From Desulfuromonadaceae bacterium GWC2_58_13 (GTDB taxonomy: Bacteria; Desulfobacterota; Desulfuromonadia; Desulfuromonadales; Trichloromonadaceae), in the NCBI GenBank assembly GCA_001825565.1, contig MHXM01000015.1, forward strand, positions 20,313-36,001: a stretch of 15,689 nt of DNA. The letters run 5' to 3'. The stretch's first letter is position 1. Each line of letters starts with the position of its first letter. Under the pieces are notes generated by a model that made no database searches, had not been told where the DNA came from, and saw nothing but the letters and a program-made list of their open reading frames with translations. Shown here piece after piece: positions 8,812 through 15,203 of this stretch. Both the position numbers and the translations under genes were made by a program.

Positions 8812-8906
8812 CCGTACCAGCATTGCGAACAACGAAAGGCCCAACTTTTTGCCGACTCACCTGTGGCAACCTCGCCACATTCACTGGTACGGTAAAAAGG
8901 TGGGCC
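8812..8906 (-). ncRNA. structured, pseudoknot-like RNA element between tRNA-His and tRNA-Leu
   Basis: Three inverted repeats interlock in this spacer. Pair A is CCGTACCAG (8812-8820) with CTGGTACGG (8884-8892), nine perfect pairs. Pair B is 8838-8853 with 8891-8906, 15 of 16 pairable counting one G-U. Hairpin C is TGTGGC/GCCACA (8862-8879) with a 6-nt loop. A and B cross (order A-B-C-A'-B') and share two bases, so they form either an H-type pseudoknot or two alternative folds. The strand is assigned because all flanking genes run on the minus strand; inverted repeats alone do not decide it. No known RNA family was recognised. It may instead be a processing or attenuation signal in the tRNA transcript. 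Confidence 0.4.
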
Positions 8907-8918
8907 AGAGAATTCAAA

Positions 8919-8995
8919 TGGGGTGAGTGAAGGGGATCGAACCCTCGACAACTGGAGCCACAATCCAGTGCTCTACCGACTGAGCTACACCCACC
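8919..8995 (-). tRNA. tRNA-His(GTG)
   Basis: Minus-strand 77-nt tRNA including the extra G at position -1 opposite C73, the identity mark of tRNA-His, and encoded CCA. Anticodon stem CTGGA/TCCAG encloses loop TTGTGGC, giving GTG. The T-arm is GAGGG-TTCGATC-CCCTT with one wobble. The acceptor stem has one G-U pair. Confidence 0.95.
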
Positions 8996-9071
8996 ATAAA
9001 AGCGGACACATACTAGCCAAGAGGGGTACTCTTGTCAACGGGAAACTTGCCGGGTTTCCCTTTTTGTCGAA

Positions 9072-9148
9072 TGGCGCGCCAGGGAGGGCTCGAACCCCCG
9101 ACCCACGGCTTAGAAGGCCGTTGCTCTGTCCAGCTGAGCTACTGGCGC
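9072..9148 (-). tRNA. tRNA-Arg(TCT)
   Basis: Minus-strand 77-nt tRNA with encoded CCA. Acceptor GCGCCAG pairs with CTGGCGC. Anticodon stem ACGGC/GCCGT encloses loop CTTCTAA, giving TCT for AGA/AGG codons. It is only 3 bp from tRNA-Pro, so both are processed from one transcript. Confidence 0.95.
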
Positions 9149-9151
9149 AAA

Positions 9152-9228
9152 TGGTCGGAGCGAGAGGATTCGAACCTCCGGCCCCCTGCTCCCAAGGCAG
9201 GTGCGCTACCAGACTGCGCTACGCTCCG
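9152..9228 (-). tRNA. tRNA-Pro(TGG)
   Basis: Minus-strand 77-nt tRNA with encoded CCA. Acceptor CGGAGCG pairs with CGCTCCG. The anticodon loop CTTGGGA gives TGG. It is the first gene of the Pro-Arg-His-Leu series; E. coli carries tRNAs for the same four amino acids in its argX-hisR-leuT-proM operon, in another order. Confidence 0.95.
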
Positions 9229-9240
9229 ACAAGGAGGAGT

Positions 9241-9269
9241 TTTCTAGCATGACCAGTTTTTTTTTGCAA
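9241..9269 (-). promoter_or_regulatory. probable promoter of the tRNA-Pro/Arg/His/Leu operon
   Basis: On the minus strand TTGCAA (9264-9269) and TAGAAA (9241-9246) are 17 bp apart, with TGC directly before the -10 (extended -10) and an A-tract in the spacer. Expected initiation would be only about 6 nt before the mature tRNA-Pro 5' end. Confidence 0.5.
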
Positions 9270-9570
9270 CCCGAAAAAGAACAGTCGTTTAAGCTTTCAT
9301 CCCCTGGGAGCCGCGATGTGGCCATTTTTGCTGGCTACGACTGTTTAAATTTCTCTCAAGGTTGTCAACGCAATCGCCTAAATCCCAAAATTGCTTGCCC
9401 CGATTGCAGTTCTATCGCAACCGGCTGAATCGCACTAAAATCCGTATCGCCGTTCACCTCCGGATTCCCCCGTTACCACCGCTCCCGTACGCTGATGACA
9501 ATGATCGACGTTGAAACCCGGGTCGTAACCAACTACGTCATTTGGCGTTCTTTCGCGCCACGCCTGGCAC

Positions 9571-9579
9571 ATATCCACA
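9571..9579 (+). promoter_or_regulatory. DnaA-box-like site (ATATCCACA)
   Basis: Differs by one base from the DnaA box TTATCCACA and is immediately followed by an AT-rich stretch (9580-9612). Single near-matches occur by chance; the support is the two further sites about 200 bp away. Confidence 0.35.
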
Positions 9580-9779
9580 GATCATTAATATTTTCACATT
9601 GTATACAATCGACAATGCAAGCATTCCGGTGAGCGCCGGGAGACCTTCTCTGTCATCCTTTCAAACGACGTAACCATACGTAATTACATAGATCAAACTA
9701 TTGCCTTTTTTTTGGGCAACCCGTTATTTACTTTACCCCTAGGCCGTTTCCGCCAGCCTCTCCACCAGTTTTCCAGGAT

Positions 9780-9788
9780 TTATCCACA
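9780..9788 (+). promoter_or_regulatory. perfect DnaA box (TTATCCACA)
   Basis: Exact match to the bacterial DnaA consensus. It is paired head-to-head with a second box at 9794-9802; together they form a palindrome (TCCACAGA-A-TCTGTGGA). Confidence 0.55.
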
Positions 9789-9793
9789 GAATC

Positions 9794-9802
9794 TGTGGAC
9801 AA
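9794..9802 (-). promoter_or_regulatory. DnaA-box variant (TTGTCCACA)
   Basis: One mismatch to TTATCCACA, on the minus strand, five bases from the perfect box. An AT-rich stretch follows at 9829-9860. The symmetry could alternatively be an operator for an unrelated dimeric regulator. Confidence 0.45.
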
Positions 9803-10102
9803 CGCTGCAAACCCTTGATAAAGCGCATTTCACACAAATTATCATTATTAAACACTAACCGATTCCAAGGTCCAGCAATGGCCCACAACGGGAAAAACGC
9901 TCATCCCCTGCGATCAGATACCCTCCCTTCGATAGCGATTTGAAACAACCACATACACCAATCGTTTGCATAAAACGCCGAAGCGACCGCCATGATTCTT
10001 AAAAAAGAACTTGATTTTCTTAATAGACCCGTGTTAACAAAACGTTATCAATTTAAGGATCGAGTAGATACGGATTATGTCTGGTTGCAGCCCGCCATAT
10101 TG

Positions 10103-10141
10103 AAAATACCGCACAGCCATCAGGCGTGCGGTATTTTTTTT
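10103..10141 (+). terminator. intrinsic terminator upstream of the cold-shock gene
   Basis: AAAATACCGCAC (10103-10114) and GTGCGGTATTTT (10126-10137) form a perfect 12-bp stem with an 11-nt loop, running into a T tract through 10141. On the plus strand it would end a transcript that begins in the intergenic region, either a small RNA or the leader of csp, whose ATG is only 67 bases further on. There is no annotated plus-strand gene for it to serve. Confidence 0.8.
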
Positions 10142-10207
10142 GCTGTTGGTTAGCGCGGAATCTGCTCGATCGGTAACGATGCCAGCCCGAAAAAAAGGAG
10201 CAAGACG

Positions 10208-10408
10208 ATGGCCGAAGGTACGGTGAAATGGTTTAATGATGCGAAGGGATTTGGTTTTATCGAACAGGACAACGGCCCCGATGTGTTTGTCCATTTTTCG
10301 GCAATCCAGTCCGAAGGATTCAAATCCCTGGCGGAGGGGGACAGGGTGACCTTCGACATAGAAACCGGCAAGAAAGGCCCCGCCGCCGCCAACGTGAGCA
10401 AAATCTGA
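10208..10408 (+). CDS. cold-shock domain protein (CspA family)
   Basis: 66 residues forming a single cold-shock domain: GTVKWFND start, RNP1 KGFGFIEQ at 13-20 and RNP2 VFVHF at 26-30. These proteins bind single-stranded RNA and DNA, melt RNA structure and can act as transcription antiterminators. Its Shine-Dalgarno AAGGAG lies seven bases before the ATG. It is monocistronic, bounded by a terminator on each side. The upstream terminator lies in its probable leader, suggesting attenuation. Whether it is cold-induced or constitutive cannot be read from the sequence. Confidence 0.97.
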   Translation: MAEGTVKWFNDAKGFGFIEQDNGPDVFVHFSAIQSEGFKSLAEGDRVTFDIETGKKGPAAANVSKI

Positions 10409-10431
10409 GATCTCTCCAAATGAAAAAAACC

Positions 10432-10466
10432 AAGCTCCACGGTCCTCCCGTGGAGCTTTTTCTTTT
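10432..10466 (+). terminator. intrinsic terminator of the cold-shock gene
   Basis: AAGCTCCACGG (10432-10442) and CCGTGGAGCTT (10448-10458) form a perfect 11-bp stem with a 5-nt loop, followed by a T-rich tail. It lies 23 bases after the csp stop codon. Confidence 0.9.
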
Positions 10467-10563
10467 GTCCTCCCGGGGGTCGATTTTTAACCCTAGAACA
10501 TCTTCCGCGGGTGCGATAGACTGTTAATACTATTCAACCCATCACGCATCGAAGGAATCTGGC

Positions 10564-13521
10564 ATGGCGATGACCACTTGGAAAACCGGCACCAGGCGGC
10601 ATGGCTTCACTGTTACCGAAGTCACTCCGCTCCCGGAAATAAACATCACCCTCGTTCAACTCCAGCACGATAAAACCGGTGCCCGTATGATTCATCTCGT
10701 CGCCGAAGATCCAAACAACCTCTTCGCCGTGGGGTTTCGCACCCCGCCGGATAACTCCACCGGGGTTGCCCACATACTCGAACATACCACCCTGTGCGGT
10801 TCCCGTAAATATCCGGTCCGCGATCCGTTTTTCTCGATGCTTAAACGCAGCCTGAACACCTTCATGAACGCCATGACGGCCAGCGACTGGACCCTCTACC
10901 CCTTTTCCAGCCAGAACCACAAGGATTTTTTCAACCTGCTCGGCATCTACCTCGACGCCACATTTTTTCCGTTGCTGAACGAACAGGATTTCCGCCAGGA
11001 GGGGCATCGCATCGAACTGGCCGACCCCGAAAATCCCAAGTCCCCCCTGATCTACAAGGGCGTTGTCTACAACGAGATGAAAGGAGCCATGTCCGACCCA
11101 TCGTCGCTCCTCGGCAGACGGCTTGGGCCGGCACTTTTTCCCACCACCACCTACCGGCACAACTCGGGGGGCGAACCCGAAGAGATACCGAACCTGAGCT
11201 GGAAAGAGCTGCGTGATTTTCACGCCAGCTTTTACCACCCCAGCAACGCATACTTTTTCACCTACGGCAACTTCGATCTCGGAGAGATCCTGGCCGTCAT
11301 CGATCAACAGGCCCTGACCCGTTTCGAAAGACGCGAAATTTCCAGCGAGGTGCCCCCGGAAACCCGCCGGGACAAGCCCATCCGGTTGGAGGAAACCTTC
11401 CCCCTCGACCCCGGCACCCCCACGGAAAAACAAACCATGGTGCAAGTGGCCTGGCTGACCTGCGACATCAACGACAGTCTCGACCGCCTGGCGTTGTCGC
11501 TCCTGGCCAGCCTGCTGCTCGGCAATCCGGCGGCGCCCCTTTACAAAGCCCTGCTCGACTCGGGCCTCGGCGCCAACCTCGCGCCCGGAGTCGGCTACCA
11601 CGACGACTTCCGGACCACCTTTTTTGCCGCCGGGCTACAAGGCACGGAACCCGTGCATACCGAAACCATTGAACAGCTGATTCTCGACACCCTTGAGCAG
11701 TCAGCCCGGGACGGTTTCAGCCAGGAGCGCATCGAAGGAATCATCCATCGTCTGGAATTTTCGGTCAAAGAAGTCACCGGCGACCAGTATCCCTATCCGC
11801 TGGGGCTGTTGCTGCGCCTGATCGGATCCTGGATCCACGGCGGAGCCCCCGTCGAGGCCCTGCGCTTCGATGCCCAGGTCGCCCAGCTGAGGCTGAAATT
11901 GGCGTCCGGCCCATACTTTCAGGACCTGATCCGCCGTTACCTGCTCGATAACCCACATCGGGTCACCCTGACGCTCAAACCCGACACCGGGCTGAAGGAA
12001 AAGCAGGAACAAGCAACGGCGGAGCGCCTGGAACAACTCCGTAAAACCCTCGACGCGGAACAAATCCGGGCCATCCGGGACCAGGCATCGGCACTCGAAA
12101 CCGCCCAGGAGAAAGAAGAAGATCTCTCCTGCCTGCCGACCCTGGAACTTACCGACATTCCTGCTGAAGAGCAGCCGGTTTCGAGTACCGTCGGCAACCT
12201 CGACGGCCGGCCCGTTCGCTGGTTCGTCCAGCCGACCAACGGGATCAGCTACGTGACCTTTCATCTGCCCACGACCAACCTGCCGGAAGATCTCCTCCCC
12301 CTGGTTCCAACCTTCTGCACCTTACTGACGCAGATCGGCGCGGCCGGTCACAGCTACACCGACATGGCCGAAAGGATGGAGGCTACCACCGGCGGCATCC
12401 ACGCCCGAACGGTCATTCTCGACGAACCCGACCGTCTCGACAGCGTTCAGGCGCTGGTGTCGATCAAGGGCAAGGCCCTGGTACGCAACCAGGCGCCGAT
12501 GTTCGAAATCCTGGCCGACATCTGTAGCGCCCCCGACTTTACCGATCTTAAACGGCTGCACACCGTGATCAATCAGGTCAAGACCTCCCTGGAAAACTCG
12601 ATCCCGGGAGCGGGTCACAGCTACGCCGCCCGGTCCGCCGCCAGCGGCCTGACCCCGGCGGCCAGACTGCGCGAACTGTGGAACGGGCTGAAGCAGCTCC
12701 GCCTGATCAAAAAGCTGGCGGATAAGACCCCCGATCAGCTCGGCGACTTTGCCGACCAGATGAAAACCCTGGCCGGCGTGCTTCTGCAAAAAGACAATTT
12801 CGATTGCGCCATCACCGCCGAGGAGGCATCGTTTTCATCCCTTGCTCCAGCGCTCGAATCCTTTTTCACCAGGATTCCCGCGGGAACCAGGGCCACCTCC
12901 GTGCCCCTGGCTTCGTTCGAATCCAAACTACAGCATCGAGGCTGGGCAACCTCGGTGCCGGTCAACTACGTCAGCAGGGTTTTCCTGACCATCCCCTTCA
13001 CCCATCCCGACGGCGCGGCGCTGATGGTTTTATCCAAACTGCTGCGGGCCAATTTCCTGCATCGGGAAATCCGAGAAAAAGGCGGCGCCTACGGCGGCCT
13101 GGCCTCGTACAACGCGGAAGGAGGCATCTTCTCCCTGCTTTCCTACCGCGACCCCCACTTGGCGCGCACCCTCAAGATCTATGACGACGCAGTACAATGG
13201 GCCATTGCCGGGACGTTTGACCAGGAACACATCAAGGAAGCCATCCTATCGATCTTCAGCGATCTCGACCGGCCCCTCTCGCCCGGCAGTCGCGGCAGCC
13301 AGGAATTTGCCAACATCTGCCAAGGCCTGACCCTGGAGATGCGCAACGCTCTCCGCCGCCGGGTTCTCGCCATGGACCGCGAAACGCTGATGACCGTGGC
13401 CGCCCGCTACCTCGCCCCGGATAAGCGCATCAGTTCCGTCGGCGTGGTCGCCAGCGAAGCCGCACTGAATCAGGCCAACCTCGAACTGGGCGGCGAAAGC
13501 CTGGAAATTGAGCGGATCTGA
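10564..13521 (+). CDS. M16C zinc metallopeptidase (presequence protease/PreP-like)
   Basis: 985 residues, the usual size for M16C enzymes, which carry four related domains on one chain. The inverted zinc motif HILEH gives ligands His70 and His74 with catalytic Glu73, and the distal ligand Glu171 lies in VVYNEMKG. A linker (M16C-associated) region at about 470-720 leads to the second half, ending with RGSQEFANICQGL and a C-terminal M16 fold. There is no signal peptide, so it should act in the cytoplasm, degrading unfolded peptides in a closed chamber, as organellar PreP does with presequences. The ATG has AAGGA at seven bases. The next gene starts 3 bp after its stop, so they are co-transcribed. 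The true substrate in bacteria is not known from sequence. Confidence 0.95.
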   Translation: MAMTTWKTGTRRHGFTVTEVTPLPEINITLVQLQHDKTGARMIHLVAEDPNNLFAVGFRTPPDNSTGVAHILEHTTLCGSRKYPVRDPFFSMLKRSLNTFMNAMTASDWTLYPFSSQNHKDFFNLLGIYLDATFFPLLNEQDFRQEGHRIELADPENPKSPLIYKGVVYNEMKGAMSDPSSLLGRRLGPALFPTTTYRHNSGGEPEEIPNLSWKELRDFHASFYHPSNAYFFTYGNFDLGEILAVIDQQALTRFERREISSEVPPETRRDKPIRLEETFPLDPGTPTEKQTMVQVAWLTCDINDSLDRLALSLLASLLLGNPAAPLYKALLDSGLGANLAPGVGYHDDFRTTFFAAGLQGTEPVHTETIEQLILDTLEQSARDGFSQERIEGIIHRLEFSVKEVTGDQYPYPLGLLLRLIGSWIHGGAPVEALRFDAQVAQLRLKLASGPYFQDLIRRYLLDNPHRVTLTLKPDTGLKEKQEQATAERLEQLRKTLDAEQIRAIRDQASALETAQEKEEDLSCLPTLELTDIPAEEQPVSSTVGNLDGRPVRWFVQPTNGISYVTFHLPTTNLPEDLLPLVPTFCTLLTQIGAAGHSYTDMAERMEATTGGIHARTVILDEPDRLDSVQALVSIKGKALVRNQAPMFEILADICSAPDFTDLKRLHTVINQVKTSLENSIPGAGHSYAARSAASGLTPAARLRELWNGLKQLRLIKKLADKTPDQLGDFADQMKTLAGVLLQKDNFDCAITAEEASFSSLAPALESFFTRIPAGTRATSVPLASFESKLQHRGWATSVPVNYVSRVFLTIPFTHPDGAALMVLSKLLRANFLHREIREKGGAYGGLASYNAEGGIFSLLSYRDPHLARTLKIYDDAVQWAIAGTFDQEHIKEAILSIFSDLDRPLSPGSRGSQEFANICQGLTLEMRNALRRRVLAMDRETLMTVAARYLAPDKRISSVGVVASEAALNQANLELGGESLEIERI

Positions 13522-13524
13522 AAC

Positions 13525-13995
13525 ATGACGGAAATATCCCGGGAGCAGCCCATGGCTTCGGCCTATCCTCTGGAAATATTCTACGACGGCAATTGCATCG
13601 TCTGCTCCCGGGAAATCGACCATTACCGCCGCAACAACCCTGAAGGCCGGCTGATGTTCATCGACATCAGGGCGGCAAGTTTCGACGCTCAGTATTACGG
13701 CAAAAGCAATACCGACTTCCTGGCCAGAATGCACGTCCGTGACGCCAGAGGGAACTTTATGTCCGGCGTCGAAGCCTTCCTCGCCATCTGGCGGGCCTAC
13801 CCCAGCGGTTCAAAGTATCGCCTGCTGGCACAGCTCGTATCCTTGCCCCCCATCACCCCATTGATCCGGATCGGCTACGCGCTTTTCGCCCGTTACCGCC
13901 ACCTGCTTCCAAAACGCAAAAACGATTGCGCTTCAAATGCCTGCGATCTTCACGCACCGCACCACCACTCCAAAGATGGCGGAAAACGGTTATAA
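13525..13995 (+). CDS. DCC/DUF393-family thiol-disulfide oxidoreductase-like protein
   Basis: 156 residues from the first ATG. The family hallmark YDGNCIVC is present, with Cys24 and Cys27 forming a CxxC, followed by the RLMFIDIRA strand and the GVEAFLAIW segment typical of the family. The ATG at 13552 (residue 10) has a better Shine-Dalgarno (GGGAG, six bases upstream) and may be the real start, placing the motif near residue 12 as is usual. The C-terminus is odd: CASNAC plus a His-rich stretch (HAPHHH) could bind metal. A redox role is predicted for the family, but substrates are not established. Confidence 0.85.
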   Translation: MTEISREQPMASAYPLEIFYDGNCIVCSREIDHYRRNNPEGRLMFIDIRAASFDAQYYGKSNTDFLARMHVRDARGNFMSGVEAFLAIWRAYPSGSKYRLLAQLVSLPPITPLIRIGYALFARYRHLLPKRKNDCASNACDLHAPHHHSKDGGKRL

Positions 13996-14066
13996 TTTGG
14001 CCGATGAATGAGCTGAGGTTCTGGAAAAAGCGAAGATCGGACCGGCTGTTTCCCTGCATGCTTTCC

Positions 14067-14108
14067 ACAACAAGAGGCTGCCATCGATTCATGGCAGCCT
14101 CTTGTTGT
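14067..14108. terminator. bidirectional hairpin between convergent genes
   Basis: A perfect 18-bp inverted repeat (14067-14084 with 14091-14108) around a 6-nt loop lies between the convergent oxidoreductase and BamE-like genes. The following bases are only partly T-rich (TTGTTGTATT), so it may end transcripts less efficiently than a classical intrinsic terminator. Confidence 0.7.
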
Positions 14109-14123
14109 ATTCAATCGGGAAAA

Positions 14124-14462
14124 TCAGGGTTTACGGTCTTCGGGGTAGGTCGAATTGAAGGTGTATGAAGCGACCTTGCCACTGGGGTCAAAGCGCAATA
14201 CCAGGTCGCGGGTTTTTGCATCGCTGAACAATGAGTACTTGTAGTAGCCATAGGTCCAGGTTTCACGGCCATCTTCGATCCCGGTCCGCCAGGGAGTGCC
14301 GAACAGAGCCATCACGTCGCTCTTGGCGGTTTGCCCCATGCTGATCTGAGGCACTCCGGAAACGTTGAATTTGCGCCCGACGGTAGCACACCCCGCCAGC
14401 AACAAAATCAACCCGACCACCAGGATTTTCCTACCACTCCGCATTACTGCCATGCGTTGCAC
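14124..14462 (-). CDS. BamE/SmpA-like outer-membrane lipoprotein
   Basis: 112 residues. The signal peptide ends in lipobox LAGC with Cys25. The mature part matches the SmpA/OmlA fold: ISMGQTAKSDVMALFGTP, the WTYGYY strand, and a closing beta strand. BamE-type proteins are small accessory lipoproteins of the beta-barrel assembly machinery, but many related lipoproteins share the fold. The GTG at 14462 is chosen because AGGAGGTGA sits six bases upstream; later ATG codons are too far from it. It is downstream of the PagL-like gene with a terminator between, so it may have its own weak promoter or rely on read-through. Confidence 0.78.
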   Translation of the reverse strand: MQRMAVMRSGRKILVVGLILLLAGCATVGRKFNVSGVPQISMGQTAKSDVMALFGTPWRTGIEDGRETWTYGYYKYSLFSDAKTRDLVLRFDPSGKVASYTFNSTYPEDRKP

Positions 14463-14476
14463 AAGTCACCTCCTCA

Positions 14477-14503
14477 AGAAAAATTACGCAGGAACAGCCT
14501 GCG
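14477..14503 (-). terminator. intrinsic terminator after the PagL-like gene
   Basis: On the minus strand CGCAGG (14498-14503) and CCTGCG (14487-14492) form a 6-bp GC-rich stem with a 5-nt loop, followed by TAATTTTTCTT. It lies in the gap before the BamE-like gene, close to that gene's Shine-Dalgarno. Confidence 0.6.
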
Positions 14504-14561
14504 CAGTGGCATCAGGATATCAGAGATTTCGCGGGAAAAGGCAAGGACAATTTTCAGGGCG

Positions 14562-15128
14562 CTAAAAAAACCTGCCGACCTGAAGAACCGCCGCATTGAT
14601 GCCATCGTTGTCGTCATGAAGTTCGCCGTTGGAGATATGGTGCAAGCGGATCGCCGCATACCAGGGAGGGCCATCTTCCGATTTTATCTCCATGCCGAGA
14701 CCCGCCTGTGGATTGAAGTTGAGCCGCAGCCCCTGGCCATCGACCTGAAAATCGGTATAGATCAAACCGATGCCGGCCTCGACATAGGGGCGCAGCAGGT
14801 GCGTCTCCAGGCCATCGACAAAGTAAAGCGCCAGCATATTAACCGAGACCAGGGCACGGTGGCGCGGTGCGGTGGTCATGCCAATCGATCCTTCGACCTT
14901 GAACCTCAGGGATTCGGGCGCCCGGTGTGGCCAGACCCGATCATAATCGAACAGGGCCGCCCCCGTTGCCAGGACAAAATCGATATCATTGTTCGGCGAA
15001 TAGGTTTTGCCGAAGCTGGCCGCCAGGGAAAATCGGGTGGGGATCGGATCTTCGGCCGCCAGGGCAAGGTTAGTCATGAGACCAAAGAAAAACAGCAGGA
15101 GGGTTGACGCCCGGTGGGGTATCTTCAT
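14562..15128 (-). CDS. PagL-type lipid A 3-O-deacylase / acyloxyacyl hydrolase
   Basis: 188 residues with a signal peptide (hydrophobic ~9-24, ALA-A). Alternating beta strands suggest a small outer-membrane barrel that ends in a C-terminal aromatic (GRFF), as Bam substrates do. The C-terminal signature HHISNGELHDDNDGIN matches the PagL family (PF09411-like), with candidate catalytic His164 and Ser166 in HxSN. The family's third residue (Glu140 in the Pseudomonas enzyme) aligns with Asn178, so catalysis may differ. The predicted role is removing an acyl chain from lipid A. The Shine-Dalgarno AAGGAG lies five bases before the ATG but within a hairpin (15132-15164). Confidence 0.8.
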   Translation of the reverse strand: MKIPHRASTLLLFFFGLMTNLALAAEDPIPTRFSLAASFGKTYSPNNDIDFVLATGAALFDYDRVWPHRAPESLRFKVEGSIGMTTAPRHRALVSVNMLALYFVDGLETHLLRPYVEAGIGLIYTDFQVDGQGLRLNFNPQAGLGMEIKSEDGPPWYAAIRLHHISNGELHDDNDGINAAVLQVGRFF

Positions 15129-15131
15129 TTG

Positions 15132-15164
15132 CGCTCCTTGGGAAACAGTGCCGGCGAAGGAGCG
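15132..15164 (-). promoter_or_regulatory. leader hairpin masking the ribosome binding site of the PagL-like gene
   Basis: On the minus strand CGCTCCTT (15157-15164) pairs perfectly with AAGGAGCG (15132-15139) across a 17-nt loop. The whole AAGGAG Shine-Dalgarno is in the stem, and the ATG follows three bases after it. Such a stem would restrict ribosome access unless melted or remodelled. Confidence 0.5.
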
Positions 15165-15167
15165 AGC

Positions 15168-15188
15168 AGGGGCCGAGACGTCGCCCCT
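15168..15188. other. GC-rich hairpin between the GspB-like and PagL-like genes
   Basis: AGGGG (15168-15172) and CCCCT (15184-15188) pair, with an inner CGA/TCG pairing and one bulged C, around a GACG loop. It has no T tract, so it is not a classical terminator. It lies immediately upstream of the SD-masking hairpin in the same leader. Confidence 0.3.
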
Positions 15189-15203
15189 ATCCTGTCGCGT
15201 CGG

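Larger units (their letters stand above)
9247..10102. other. long intergenic region at a gene-direction switch
   Basis: About 850 bases with no credible protein gene; the short open frames have no Shine-Dalgarno and no family resemblance. It contains a long-range 9-bp inverted repeat (AACAGTCGT at 9280-9288 with ACGACTGTT at 9337-9345), three DnaA-box-like sites, a 12-bp palindrome ATTGTATACAAT (9598-9609) and AT-rich stretches at about 9580-9612 and 9829-9860. Genes point away from it on both sides. It could be a replication origin, a regulatory region, or hold an unrecognised RNA gene. Confidence 0.6.

Noticed and set aside
9365..9450. Recurring ATCGC/ATTGC words that resemble origin iterons
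   Set aside because: Spacing is irregular and the flanks differ, so they do not form true direct repeats; I could not support an iteron array.
9247..10102. Search for known structural RNAs (tmRNA, RNase P, 4.5S, 6S) and for a dif site
   Set aside because: None of the conserved motifs of these RNAs, and no 11-6-11 dif-like half-sites, were found.
10034..10294. An 86-codon minus-strand frame across the csp leader
   Set aside because: It covers the intrinsic terminator and the antisense of csp, and has no ribosome binding site or recognisable family.
10534..11601. A 355-codon minus-strand frame, and similar antisense frames opposite tig and clpX
   Set aside because: Each lies opposite a gene with clear family motifs, has low-complexity composition and no plausible start context.
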